Shown here one piece after another: positions 11,621-23,820 of a stretch of 64,000 bases of DNA. Every line of letters begins with the position of its first letter. Within the stretch, counting starts at the first letter, position 1. Where the stretch lies: the NCBI GenBank assembly GCA_036873135.1, contig JAPTYO010000010.1, forward strand, positions 25,165,772 through 25,229,771, given 5' to 3'. Source of the DNA: Clarkia xantiana subsp. parviflora (taxonomy: Eukaryota > Streptophyta > Magnoliopsida > Myrtales > Onagraceae). Made by a program: the position numbers and the translations under genes. The notes below the pieces were generated by a model that was given only the letters and a program-made list of their open reading frames with translations, was not told where the DNA came from and did not search any database.

Positions 11621-13049
11621 GATTGCATGCATCAAGTAGCTATTATCAACTTCTACACAATGCCTCCTGAGCATTCCTACGACGCTTATCGGCAAAGCTC
11701 ATACGACGACATCTATGGTAACAAGCATTAGATATTGTTAAAATATTTTCTAAGTGTTTTAGCATGTTTGCAGACAATGACCGACAGTCTATGCATGTTA
11801 CTCAACGTACATTGCCTAAGCTATCATTACCAACATACAACCATTGACGGCCATGTACGTACAACTACCGATCATCAACGTCGAGCATACTAAAACAACG
11901 ACTAAGGCATGGAACAACATGTCGGCAATGAACACTATGCATAATGGAAGTATAACGATTCATTTACACTTTTCTAAAATTTTCAGCACTTAGAAAAATT
12001 TTGACCAATTTGGGGCTACGTATTCTAATGCATTTTATCAAACACCTTGTACGCATGGTAAAAATAACTAGGTACATAGCGATTTCAAGATTGAATCAAT
12101 GCCAAAAGAAATCGAGAAATGTCCAACCATGTACGGAATTGAACTCACCAGCATGAAGCAAGTTCGAATTGACACGTGCCACACCGGAATCCAATTGATA
12201 TCAACAATGATGTGTCTACTCCAAATCTATGATCTCAAAAGTTTCATCTTCATCAAGAGTAGAGAGCTTCTTGAAAATTTATCTATAAAAGATGTAAGCT
12301 AATGAGTATTCTCTCTCCTAATTTTTACTAATAATGTCTACACCATGTGCTAAGGACTAAACTCCCATGTATTTTCATATAAGTCCTTAGCAACATTTAC
12401 AAGCATCTTTGCATCTCTCCTATGATCATATTGCATACATACTACACAATGCTTCATGACACACTACACGTAGTTATTATTACATAGAATTTATCATACA
12501 CGTTTATTATTTGTGATCATTACATGATTATTTTTATAATCTAAGTATGAATCTCATGTTTATATCATGTCTCACATTTACACCAAACTTCATGTTTGCA
12601 TCATACTACATGCTTGCATCATTTACTATGTTTACATCATGCTCAATGTTGACAAGCATGCTTTCCAATTTCATATTATTCTAAGTGTTTTGCTTATGAC
12701 ATGATTACGTCATCCGTTTACTATGTCATCATCTACATGTCGACAATGTGCTATATGCTTACATCATGTACCATGATATTATCATGTTATAAATTTTTAT
12801 CTCGCTCGTTACATGATATTAAGAATATAGTTGCATGTCGTTGTACGCACATTTTCCGTTATGCTAACCTTGTAAACAGATTACGTACATACGGCGGAAA
12901 ATTAAAAGTTGGTCGAATTTATGATCTCAACATTCGAATTGACAAACAGGCCACCCCTGAGGTCAGTACCGAACCTAAATTGGACGAATATCTTATCTTT
13001 GAAAAGAGTCAAGCACGGGTTTTGAACCACTACTTGACTCGGGGGCAAG
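11621..13049 (+). other. gypsy-like internal sequence, 3' part
   Basis: No coding sequence recognised. The last bases before 13050 (CTCGGGGGCAAG) look like a polypurine tract, so this stretch appears to be the 3' non-coding end of an LTR element. The words CATGTTGACA and ATGTCGACA recur here, as in the minisatellite. Confidence 0.4.
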
Positions 13050-13711
13050 TGTTAGATATCTGTCCAATTCGGGTTCGTATTTACATTTCGGGCCTCGTAA
13101 AATATCCCAAAACCCGTAAAAAAAACCCTTTCGCGGACACCCAAGTCTAAAACGGTCCAGGATACGCGCAATTCCCGAGCCGAAGGACTTCCGGATTGCC
13201 AAGAGCAATCCGGACGGGTCCGGATTACCGTCTTTCTCCGTGCTTATCCCGATTATTTTTTCCGATTGCGAGAAGTCGGTGCACGTATAGTCCATCTTGA
13301 TGACGGTATACGTATTCTTACATACCGACATCAAGCCATTCAAAACTAAGAATGATCCTTAGGTTCCCTATAAATAGGGGCCTAGGTCTCTCATTTTAGA
13401 CAATTCCCTCACTTTTGGACTTGAAATGCTCTGACTTCTCTCTAAGGCTTTCTCTCTCTAGAAGTGCTAACTTGAGCGTCGGAGTGGGCCCAACCAGCAT
13501 TCCCCCCTCCCACGCTGGTTACTGCCCCTCGTGCAGGACCCGGAGATCAAGAGTTCAAGGACGATGATTGAGAGTTTAGCTCGGTGATTATGTATTAAGG
13601 ATTGCGGCGTTCCCGTCGTTATACATACATCTCGAGTCCGATCGTGAAGGAAGAAGCCTGTTCGTGAAGGAAAAAGCCCAAAGCTGCCCAAGTGGTGAAG
13701 CGAACCCAACA
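13050..13711 (+). repeat. gypsy-type LTR
   Basis: A 662-bp block bounded by TGTTAGATATC and CCCAACA, with a TATA-like CCTATAAATAGGGG near 13367. It is preceded directly by a polypurine tract (13037-13049) and followed directly by TTTGGCGCCGTC, a primer-binding-site type common in plant Ty3/gypsy elements. Having internal-type sequence on both sides suggests a junction LTR. Confidence 0.65.
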
Positions 13712-13866
13712 TTTGGCGCCGTCAGCGTGATTCGAACAAAAGCCGCTCCATACCGCAAGCTATGACAGGAAGACAAATGTAGAAGGCGGGTGCAAGCAAG
13801 CCGAAGCCGACGAGAAACCAACCAGGACGTTATCACGTTCCAAATATAGGATCCACCGCCTTATCC

Positions 13867-14873
13867 GTGCCAACCGCAAACGTGCCTTCCGCACAGCACG
13901 GTCCTGAAGTCCAAAATACATCATACATTGCACCCCACCCGGAAAAGATGGCAAACATGCATATGATCCATGAAGAATTTGATGTTAAAAGCGAGAAGAC
14001 ATACGAGCAAGAAGTGTACGTTGTAAAGACAATGCACAAATCCCATGACACCAACATGGTGTATGATGACATAAAGGATGCCGCCTTTGAAGATGTCATT
14101 GGTTTTTCATCAAAGGACAAGGAGCACGTTGCGTACCACGACGCCTTGCCCATAACCTCGCAGAAGCCGACAAGAAGTCAACTTGGATCCTCCCACATGT
14201 CTGTTGACACATCCAATGCATTCTTCATGCCAACAAGAAGTGCATCCTTCGCACAGTACGACCAAGGAGTCCTCCAATACAAAGGTGTCAACCCACCATC
14301 ACATGTCACTCCCACCATGATGACCGCGCTCGAAAAACTGCTTGCATTCCGAAAGATGTTAACAAACCAAGGATATGCCCCGCCACCACCACCTCTGCCT
14401 CCAATCAATGGACAAGTCGAGGGGACAAGAATAAAGTCCCAAGTCACAAGTCATCAAGACACACTGCACCAAAGAATAGGGGGCGATACACGGAAGGTAC
14501 CTTCCAGTACCAACAACCAAGGCAAGGAGCTGCACGCTCAAACAATCCGTATGTGATAGCACAACACCAAGAAGGGGCATGGAAACAACCTCCAACCTCC
14601 CGCTCAAAAGTTCACAAGGAAGGTTTTTCCACGAGGACAAGCCAATATGATGCTGACAACTGCCACAAGGATGGACGGAAAAAACCTGTTAATGACGATG
14701 ACGTCCCAATCACGGGACCGACAACAAGAACCTTGAAGGCAAAAATTGAAAAAGAGATAGACGTTTCCTGGGAAAAGAGACAACCGCAACAAAAGAGGTC
14801 ATTCCAGTCAGACGTCCAAAGGCTCAAAAAGAACAATCTCGCCAAATGTTTTCCATTGAACAATGTTTTCTAA
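13867..14873 (+). pseudogene. gag-like ORF of a non-autonomous gypsy element
   Basis: Two overlapping frames, 13867-14556 (229 residues) and 14553-14873 (106 residues), follow about 155 bp after the primer-binding site, where gag is expected. The first is hydrophilic, with a proline run (APPPPPLPP) near residue 170. The second contains TGPTTRTLKAKIEKEI, which resembles the basic tail seen in some plant gypsy polyproteins. No capsid motif, zinc knuckle or pol domain is visible. The frame break at 14550 suggests decay. The copia leader resumes at about 14875. Confidence 0.4.
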
Positions 14874-14874
14874 A

Positions 14875-15844
14875 CCGAATTCAAGTCAATTAAAATAGGG
14901 AGGTCAAGTTTTAAAATCCAAATGTTTTTGAACCTCGAAATGGACTACACAGTGCTCATAGGGTTGCTAACCTTTATGCTTTGTTTCGATTATGGGGATG
15001 AATCTCAGAGATACATGCTTTTGGGACTGGTTAAATAGTGGGCTGAATTGCAGTTGTTTATCATTCAATATATATTTATGCATGATTAGAACTGTTGTCT
15101 TGACTGAGTCAAGCTAGCTGGATATTACATGTTGTGGGCGGAGCCCTGGTTAAATATATGGTTTGCGCACTAGAATAGACATGATGTGCTGGTTGAAAAT
15201 GTCTAGGATTCATGTCTAGAAGCTTGCCTGATTGAATATAAGCATGAATTGCAAATCGGCCCCTAATATTAAAATTATTTTAAAACCGAAAACCAGTCGC
15301 CAAATATGTATGATTGATGTGGATGTTACATGTTTGACACGTATGCTAGAATGTTAATGATGTAGTTGCGTTTGATAATTTACTTAGAAGTAGAATTATA
15401 AATGCAAGCATGAGTTCCTCGGAACATTAGACGCATGACGCGTAAGCAGGTATGTGGTATGAATGATGAATGTTACTAGCATATGATAATTTGCATGGAT
15501 TGTAGAATTGTGTATGCATGAGTGAATTAATCGGAATGTTTTTTTTTTTCCAAAACAAAAAAAGGGCCTTGGGAAAGCCAAGATCGGGTATGCTTATTTT
15601 AAAATTCCCGTTCCGGTAATTTGCGATTTAAACCATTTTTAACAGACTGATCTATTGGATAGAAGACGACAATAGTGTGAACTCTTTCACAGTCATCTTC
15701 CATTGGTTTACTGGTGGTCGGTTGGTTTAGATGACTGAGGAATCACTATCTTTCGGACTCTATCTTAATAGATATTTGATGTATGCAATTCTTTCTCAAA
15801 ATTTTATTGTCTCCTGTTTTTGCTTGATCATCGATGTGTTAGTC
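14875..15844 (+). other. copia 5' leader
   Basis: Untranslated leader matching the minus-strand sequence at about 57.1-58.0 kb, for example ATTATGGGGATG, GACTGAGTCAAGCTAGCT and GGCCCCTAATATT. It ends just before gag. Confidence 0.7.
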
Positions 15845-16504
15845 ATGGCTGCGATCAGCAATGTGATCTCCCAAATGAATAAGGGAGTAAGATTGAACAA
15901 CAATAAATATAAGATATGGAATAAGCGCGCAAGGATGGTGATCACTGAAATGAGAGGCTTGGAGCACTTGACCACGAAGAAGGCCAGGCCAGAGGGAGAC
16001 CTCACAGCTGAATTGGAGAAAATCCATGATGATTGGGATGCAAAGGATCAAGAGATTCGTTCCGTCTTGTGGTCACTGCTGGAGGATGACATACTCTATG
16101 GGTATGATCACTATGAGTCTGCCATGGACCTGTGGGATGGTCTTAAGGCAGGGTTTGGTGTTTACACCACAGCCCAGAAGCGATCGTTAAACATCGCTTT
16201 AGACTCATATAAAATGAATCCAAAGCACACAATGAAGGAGCATCTTAGGCATATGTCTAACATGCTTGTTGAACTCAAGGAGGCAGGAGAGATCCTGACC
16301 GACGAACAAAAGGTCCAATGCGTGATTCGTTCTTTGCCTGACACTTCGAATAACATGAAAATGCACCTTACCCATGCCACTCAACTCGATAACCTCGAGA
16401 AAGTGCGAGTTCACCTCGAGCTGGAGGAGGATCGTCTCAAGGCTGAAAAGCCGAGAGCGGAAATGCATCTAGCATCCTTGAAACATAGGAAACGTTATAT
16501 TTAG
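15845..16504 (+). CDS. gag: copia gag polyprotein
   Basis: The 219-residue protein starts at MAAISNV. An upstream in-frame ATG at 15731 would add a hydrophobic stretch that looks like translated leader. It shows the copia-type gag fold: KIWNKRARMVITEM near the N terminus, LWDGLKAGFG in the middle, then MKEHLRHMSNMLVELKEAG and QCVIRSLPDT. This is the retrotransposon gag (UBN2) family that forms the particle shell. The usual zinc knuckle after the capsid part is absent: the frame stops at 16504 soon after a basic stretch, and protease, integrase and RT are deleted. The protein is therefore truncated. Confidence 0.8.
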   Translation: MAAISNVISQMNKGVRLNNNKYKIWNKRARMVITEMRGLEHLTTKKARPEGDLTAELEKIHDDWDAKDQEIRSVLWSLLEDDILYGYDHYESAMDLWDGLKAGFGVYTTAQKRSLNIALDSYKMNPKHTMKEHLRHMSNMLVELKEAGEILTDEQKVQCVIRSLPDTSNNMKMHLTHATQLDNLEKVRVHLELEEDRLKAEKPRAEMHLASLKHRKRYI

Positions 16505-17214
16505 AGCACTCGACAACTGCTCGAATAAAGTATTGATTATCATTCCTCAAGCTATTCGATCCTTTTAATTATCTGTTTAACGCATTGCTTACATATTAAT
16601 TATAAATCTTATTTTATTATTATCACTCCATTGAATGAAATAAACAGTAATGATAATCATGTTTGAAACAGTTAAAATCGATTAAATTGAATTAAATTCA
16701 GAAATGAAACGATTTAACCAAGGGTATAACCCCAAAGTAGATTGTGCAACACGCAAGTGGACCTCGATAGACGGAACACGTCGTTTCATTACATGAGTTT
16801 AATATTGAGTGTTTATATGATGATGTGGTGAATTTTCGTTTGCACTCCTTCGGAAATATGACTTATTGATAACATTTACATCGGTATGAAGTAAGCTACG
16901 TAAGCTACAACGACCTTGTAAAAGTATCAACTGACACATGAGGTGAATACCTAAGATGCTCAGTTCGGAGATGGGATAAAATCTCTGAGATAAGTCAGCA
17001 AACGAAGAAGGATAAAGTCGGTTAAACGATTTTCCTTCCAAAAGCCTTGAACGATAAATCAGGCTAGGCATTCAAGTTAAATAACACGCTTCAAGAAGCA
17101 CAGTTTATATATTTACATTATGTTGGAGTCGTTCTATAAGACATTCTATATGGAATGATGACAGATGATTCACATAAATGTAAAACTGTGTTCCATTAAG
17201 ATAATATAATCACT
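16505..17214 (+). other. copia interior, pol deleted
   Basis: No frame is kept. Phrases such as AACCCCAAAGTAGATTG may be scrambled element sequence, but no pol domain can be read. Confidence 0.35.
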
Positions 17215-17322
17215 TTAGAATACTCGCCCACTGATGACATGGTAGCAGACCCATTAACTAAACCTTTACGCAAAGAGACATTTGAAAAGCATGTTAAACT
17301 GATTGGATTGCGTAGGGTTTAA
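17215..17322 (+). pseudogene. copia pol C-terminal end (RNase H)
   Basis: A 35-residue open stretch ends in a stop and reads LEYSPTDDMVADPLTKPLRK then FEKHVKLIGLRRV. This is the classical end of copia RNase H, with the ADPLTK motif. Everything upstream in pol is gone. The following 1.1 kb (17323-18442) is the element's long 3' untranslated region. Confidence 0.85.
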
Positions 17323-18442
17323 AAGTGGGCGTATATCTATGATAGCATTTTGATAATTGAAAGTTACATTTTTTTTTTTTTATAAATGAGAGAATTGCAA
17401 TTCGAGTTTATGATTCATCAACGTCATAATATTTGATTACATCGGATTTTACGGTCTATAAACTAAGTCGTAGGAGGACGCTATCCTCTTCCTAAATTAT
17501 GTCGAATGTGGGCCTTGCCTTTTCACACGGGCACGGTCTTCTTGTAGGAGAGGGGGACCTCTGCAGCAGCAAGACTGACTAAGAACCAGTTGGATAAACT
17601 TGGTTACGTAAAACGGTCATTTGGTTCAGAGTAACACGACATGATCTTTATTTTGCACATCGTCAGTGATGAACTTTGTTCGTCATTAACCACATTCTGG
17701 GCCAGATGAAAATCTGCGATAGCATCATTGACATATCTCACACCTAACGATGTTCGGGTATGCTATCAACGCATGCTTCATACTACCCGTGCCATGTTCG
17801 ACCACGGGGTCATGCTCGGTTGTGCTAGGTAGAATCCTCGAGATTCAGATGGGCGCAAACTTCTTCACCTCGAGCGTGTGATTGATCCTAGGAGCCTTAT
17901 GAAGAGGCACCCGAAGTATCCTCATGGACTCAGAACTCATATCTAAGGTCAGGCTCAATGTTCGCTTCCCGGCGTATGAGCGCAGTGCTGAAGAAAAAAA
18001 CCAAGTTACCACGTCTTTGGAAACCGGTTGGGTTTGACTAAGGATATGAGCGATGGGGATGGTCAAGTTCACCTGTAATTCACCGACTCTTGTATTCACT
18101 AGGTGGCCACCAACCAGATATTAGTTGAATGTTGTGAATACTTGTACGGATGCCTTGGAGAAGTATTCCTATGTGGAAACTGGGCAATTGGAGAACTAAC
18201 AGTTGACCTAGGATACAACGCGAAACAATTTGATATTTTTAACAGTTTTATTTGAGATAGGGAATCAACGTTTCGTGGGCACTACAACACTCCTAACAGA
18301 TGAGTAGCACGATGCCCGTCGTATCCGCTGGTCGCACGGAAAACCTCGTATGAACTATTTGGAAGCAGCGGCAAGATCATAAGAGTGGAATGTTGATGCG
18401 ATTTGGACAACAATACATTAACAGGCACCCTCCTATTCCGGC
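17323..18442 (+). other. copia 3' untranslated region
   Basis: No gene. It lies between the end of pol and the polypurine tract GAGTGGGAGC at 18443-18452. Confidence 0.6.
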
Positions 18443-18452
18443 GAGTGGGAGC

Positions 18453-19049
18453 TGTTAGCATATGGTGATTGGGCGCCGTAAATAGAAGCCCATTAATATG
18501 TATATGTTACATAAGAAATTGGGTAAATGTCACATTAGGGAAATTGGGCTTGACCCAAATCTCAATTGACATGAGAGGCCCAAAATTGAGATTCCCTTAT
18601 ACAACATAGGCCGGCCGAAATTAGGAGAGGGTAAAGTGGACTTTTGTCCACTTTGCTCCTCCTATAAATAGGGAGTGTTAGAGATTTTATTAGGGTAATT
18701 CACAATTCCTCCTTTGTGGTGATTTGAGAGAAAACCCTCCTCCCTAACACACACCACATTCGGCCGAACCTCACCAACACCAAGGGTGTGCTAATTTGAG
18801 CAAAAAAATTCAGGAGATCTGTCACTGCCAAGAATCGATCAGAGGCTTTGCTGTGGAGACTATACTGCGTAGGGCTTCCTTAACAAGAACCTCCACGAGT
18901 TCCGTCTGGTGGATCGAGAACTCCCTCAGCAAGATCTTGGGACTACGAAAAAGGTTTAAGGTATGTGCACATCTTCCAATGCGTAATAGTGATTACTAGC
19001 ATGTACCTTGTTTATGTTTCCGTAGTATTCAACCCTATAATTCTAAGCA
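18453..19049 (+). repeat. copia 3' LTR
   Basis: 597 bp starting TGTTAGCATATGG and ending near TTCTAAGCA. It matches the 596-bp LTR at 59190-59785 (minus) along its whole length, including the TATA-like CCTATAAATAGGG at about 18661. Confidence 0.85.
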
Positions 19050-19356
19050 ATAACCTTCAAATATATTATTACGTTGGCAGTTCATAAAAAGTTTTAAATG
19101 CGTCTCGCATATGAATTTTTATAGCCTATTTGAGTGGCTAATTTAATAGTAAAATCCACGTAAAAATCCCAGAAGGATTTAATATGCTAGCGGGGAAAAT
19201 TTTCCCGAGAATGTTGGATAATTACATTGTATCTAAAATAAACAGGTTGCTTACGGTATATTATTCCCACTATATAGCTCATTTGAGCTATCTTGTTTCA
19301 GAATGCTATTATCCAAATCAACAAAACTGATATTTGATAAGTTGAATTGATCACTC

Positions 19357-20419
19357 TATAGCCGAAAGGGGCATCATGTGAGGGGGAGAATTTAAAGATA
19401 TAATAATATTCTTGTCCTATTAAAAACATGTCATAAAGATATTTCACATGGATAAACCGCATCTATTGAGTTATAAGATTGTAAGATGTAGATAAATATA
19501 GTTTACGTCCTCGTGAGATTTATGAAGAACACAATGGTCCAGCATTACCTTATATAATGCTACATAAAATCTAGTATATCTTGCTAATTACATTGGACAT
19601 GATATGTTATTGGTTAAAAGTAAGATTTAGTTCTTCTCAAACATAGAAAAAATGGAATAAAATTAAGAAAATATTTATATATCTTCGAGGGACGAATAAC
19701 ATGAGTTTATTAACGGAATGAATCAAGCCCTAAATTAGTTGGTTATACAAAATGAAAGTTATATCATGAAATGTACCATTATATTGTATATATGAGGATA
19801 GCTCCAATTGAAGAATGTTACATCAAAGGAGACATGGCGAAACACAATTCTTTCAAGTTATTCGTCACTCACGATCTTAAGAAGAAACGTGACGTTACCA
19901 TCCGTCAAATTTGTTACAGTGTTTATTTAGCAGATATTTTCACGGATTCTTTACCGATTACGACGTCTGGAATACTGGTGAACAATACTGGATTGCACCG
20001 ACTTAACTATTACGTGATGTCAACATCAGGGGGAGAATCTACACCGCTGCACTCTTTTTCCCTTAACCAAGGTTTTGTCCCACTGGGTTTTCCTGGTAAG
20101 GTTTTTAACGAGGCAGCTTACAAAAGGGATCCATAATTGTGTACTCTTTTTCCTTCACTAGATTTTTATCCCAATGGTTTTTTCTATTAAGGTTTTAACG
20201 AGGCACAATTTCCTTATGAACATCCAAGGGGGAGTGTTATGGATATACATGTATGGATGTTCAATATTATGTGTATATATCATCTTCCTTATTAAGACTT
20301 TCCTTATATTGATTTTACTTCCTCTCCAAGTCTATGTAATCCCTATATAAGGGCCCCCTATGTGTGATAATAAGATCATTCTCAAATTCTCTATTTTATT
20401 ACTCTCTACTTTTGTAACA
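19357..20419 (+). mobile_element. 3' end of a short-LTR copia element
   Basis: Begins near CTATAGCCGAAAGGGGCATC and runs to the end of a 185-bp LTR (20235-20419, TGTTATGGATATAC to TTTGTAACA). The polypurine tract AAGGGGGAG directly precedes the LTR. A second copy of the same segment is at 37107-38290. The 5' part of the element is absent. Confidence 0.8.
19771..20136 (+). pseudogene. copia RNase H C-terminal fragment
   Basis: The frame contains DMAKHNSFKLFVTHDLKKKR, then DVTIRQICYS and ADIFTDSLPITT. This corresponds to the KHI..FF.HDL...ADIFTKSLP end of copia RNase H. The rest of pol is not present. The frame continues into the conserved 3' untranslated phrase translated as GFVPLGFPGKVF. Confidence 0.75.
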
Positions 20420-21183
20420 AGTATGTATGTATTACAAGAAAAGTCAGGGGATGTGACACGTGCATTTTTTTATGAACCTCTGTAATATGGATCTTGAACT
20501 AAAAATTAAAATCACGAATGCAACCCAACTGACTATGAATTAATCAAAGATTGTAATCGAAAGTTATGGACTCATGAAGTTGTGAATGAAAAAATAACAA
20601 AGAAATATATTAAAATATATAATAAAAAAGAGTAAGAAGATGATTTTGTCTCTTTCACATTTCTCTCTTAAAAGACGATGATACTTATTTTTATTTTGGT
20701 TAAAATTTCTTTTTCCTCGTTTTTTTTTGTGAAAATTTCTATTTCCTCGTTAATTCACTTTCTTCTTCAACTTTTCATCTTCACAATTTCTTATTATGCA
20801 ACTTTTTCTTAAGGACCATACATAAGCAACAATTGAACCTTTTTTTTTATGACAAAACAATAATTGAACTTCAATAATAGAACTTCAACACCAATTTTCA
20901 TTAAGTTAAGGAGGCAAGTCCATGTAAAAGTGATAACATAGGATGGCGAAAAAGTAGAGATAAAGAAGGAAGCTGCATTATTTTGCTTTTTTTTAGGAAC
21001 AACATTGAAAGAAGTTGAAGACAAAGATGGGACTAGTGAGTGGGTATGAAGTGAACTGATTATAGACCCAAAATTGAAGATATAAGAAACGTTAAAGGCT
21101 GTTAGTTTTACATGTTCAATTGGGTCAAACTAGGATTATTATTATTTTTTTTGCCAACTAGGATTTCGGTTAGAAAATATCAG
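20420..21183. other. AT-rich intergenic DNA
   Basis: Short low-complexity frames only; nothing recognised. Confidence 0.4.
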
Positions 21184-21581
21184 ATACCGACTAGGGATGG
21201 CAATGGGTCTCGGGGCCCCGCTGACCCGCGGGGCCCCGACCCGGTTTTGACACGCAGACCCGCCGATCCGCGGGTCTCGGGTCCGGGGCGGGTCGGGCTC
21301 GGGGCGGGTCAGGGTCTAGAGACCCGGGGCCCCGTAGACCCGTCCCGAAATGCATATATATATAATTTTTTTTATATTAATATGATTTAACATTTACTAA
21401 ATAATATGGTTAATATAGTACATATATAAATAACATGGACCAAATTACAAATAGATGTATATTTAGATTATTAGGATTTGTTAATTTGGTGTTTAGATTT
21501 GAATTTGTATTTGTAATGAATTTGATGTGTTTGTTGTTTATATTTGATTGGTGTTAGATTTATGTTTTGAATTTATATATA

Positions 21582-22063
21582 ACTAGATACCTGCGCGCGC
21601 TACGCGCGTGCGCGTTGTCTTCCTGAGAATGTTGTAATGACATCATTAGAATGACTCCGAGAATGATACAAGATCGGCTCGATTCCTAGGATGATACAAG
21701 AACATAACCGTATTTTCTTAAAAAAATTCAATTAAACTATGTAACATACTGTTATAATGAAAATAATAAAAAATTCTAAAAAATTTAAAGTAAAATGCTC
21801 GAGGGACCGGGAGCAAGAACATTCACTATAGAGCTCCCGGTCCCTCGAGCATTTTACTTTAAATTTTTTAGAATTTTTATTATTTTCATTATAACAGTAT
21901 GTTACATAGTTTAATTGAATTTTTTAAGAAAATACGGTTATGTTCTTGTATCATCCTAGGAATCGAGCCGATCTTGTATCATTCTCGGAGTCATTCTAAT
22001 GATGTCATTACAACATTCTCAGGAAGACAACGCGCACGCGCGTAGCGCGCGCAGGTATCTAGT
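21582..22063. repeat. 482-bp near-perfect palindrome
   Basis: The arms 21582-21814 and 21833-22063 are reverse complements. By eye they differ only by one base in each of two homopolymer runs. An 18-base spacer (AAGAACATTCACTATAGA) separates them. Both outer ends are Helitron 3' termini (CTAGATACCTGCGCGCG and complement). Confidence 0.95.
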
Positions 22064-23820
22064 ATAAGCATTAAGGAAATCCACTTAAGTGGATTAAAAC
22101 ATCAATTTACTTTTGTTTACAATTATAGACATACATGAGCATTGCAAAAAAAATTGACTTAATTTATGTAAAATATAACATATTATATAAAGTTTTGAAC
22201 AAATTATTAAAAAATTATAATAATGCTCGAGAGACTAAGAATCATTTAATGTGTTTTTTCTTCTTTTTCGTTGAACAACTGAGAGCCCTTTGGTGGGTGA
22301 TTTTTTTTAATAAGGTTTTGGTCTTATATTATCAGATCTAATAATGCAATTTGTAGTTCTTTAAAGCCGGACATTATGTCTCAAGACGACAATGCACACA
22401 CTTTTAGCATATACCAGTATATTTAATATACATATTAGGAAAAACCACTTAAGCCAATTAAGAAAAAGTTAATTTGATTATATTTTGCAATTGTAGATTT
22501 ATATGCACATAATAGTATGGCTAATTTAGTTATGAGTATGACACTATTCAAAATTAATTAAGTTTTTTTGAAATAATAAAAATACGCTAAAAGTGGAAAA
22601 AACAAATGAAGGAACCAATTTTCAACAATAAATCATACTTTGTATCATAACATTTATTCGCGAAAATATATTAATATTATTGGCTATTAATGTATCATCA
22701 TGAGCTTACAACGATATGCATTAGAAATACATTAATATTATTAGTTAAATTTCCAAACATGATCATGCGATTCCGATAATTTTTTCTCTCGGTTCATCTA
22801 GAATTTATTTTAAATTTTTAGATTATTTTTAAACTTGATATGATATTTTTTTTAATTGGCAATTTAAGTTAATTTCAGTATTCGGAACCAGTTAATACAA
22901 TTAAGTATTAAGATAGTAACAAAGTTTATCAGCACATATATATGGTAAAGACGTATGGCTTTTATGCATTAAATCGCAGGTGGGTATATGTTTTTGCTCA
23001 TTTTTCGTTGAATAACAAAGAATCCCTTGGTGCGTGATTTTTTTTTTAATCAAGTTCTATTCTTATATTATCAGAGCTAATGATGCATTTGTAATTCCTT
23101 AAAGCCAGACTCATTATGTCCCAAGACGACAATACACACTTCTAGCATATACCAGTGTATTTAATATACACATTAAGAAAAACCACTTAAGCCAATTAAG
23201 AAAAAGTTAATTTGATTATATTTTGCAATTGTAGATGTATATGCACATAATAGTAGGGCTAATATTTATGTCACTATTCAAAATCAATTAAATTTTTTTG
23301 AAATAATAAAAATACGCTAAAAGTGGAAAAGGAAAATGAAAGAACCACTTTTCAACAATAAAGCATGATTTGTATCATAACATTTATTCGTGAAAATGTA
23401 TTAATAATATTGGTTCTTAACGTATCATCATGAACTTACAACGATATGCATTAGAAATACATTAATATTGTTAGTTAAATTTCAAAACATGATCATCATG
23501 CGATTCCGTTAGATTATATTTAAACTTGATATAATTTTTTTTCACAGTTTAAATTAATTTTAGTATTCGAACCGTTTAATACAATTAAGTATTAAGAGAG
23601 TAATAAATACTTTATTAGCATAGATGGTAAGGATATGTGGCTTTTATGCATTAAATTATAGGTTCGATTCTTTCTAGTGACAATTTGTAATGTTTTTTCT
23701 TCAAATATTTAGAAATAATAAATTACAACAAAACCCTAAGTTAATTGATTACATTAATTAATTCAGCTAATATTCAGAAGGGTATTTGTGTAAAACAAAG
23801 TTCTGCCTTAGTAATATAGA
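21583..23820 (-). mobile_element. non-autonomous Helitron
   Basis: Read on the minus strand it starts TCTATATTACTAAGG at 23820 and ends GCGCGCAGGTATCTAG at 21583. It is preceded by A and followed by T, the expected insertion between A and T with no target duplication. The 3' end has a GC-rich hairpin (GCGCGCGCTACGCGCG) before CTAG, the Helitron hallmark. It has no Rep/helicase coding region. The interior is mostly a tandem duplication (22253-23665), and the 3' end is duplicated in inverted form (21582-22063). Confidence 0.7.
22253..23665. repeat. tandem duplication of about 735 bp
   Basis: Copies at about 22253-22980 and 22989-23665 share long phrases, for example CACTTAAGCCAATTAAGAAA and ACGATATGCATTAGAAATAC. 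They differ by scattered substitutions and small indels. A third partial copy begins right after the palindrome (about 22064-22200). Confidence 0.85.

Larger units (their letters stand above)
9610..19049 (+). mobile_element. Ty1/copia element, pol-deleted and invaded by gypsy-like DNA
   Basis: The 5' LTR piece starts at 9610 and the 3' LTR covers 18453-19049. Internal sequence from about 14875 matches, in order, the minus-strand copia at 56.4-59.8 kb: leader, then gag (15845-16504). Between gag and 17215 most of pol is missing; only the RNase H end survives. A polypurine tract (GAGTGGGAGC) abuts the 3' LTR. The flanks are CTAAC (9605-9609) and ATAAC (19050-19054), a 4-of-5 match to a target duplication. 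The stretch 9970-14874 is foreign to the family and replaces the end of the 5' LTR and part of the leader. That 9610 and 19049 belong to one insertion is inference. Confidence 0.6.
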
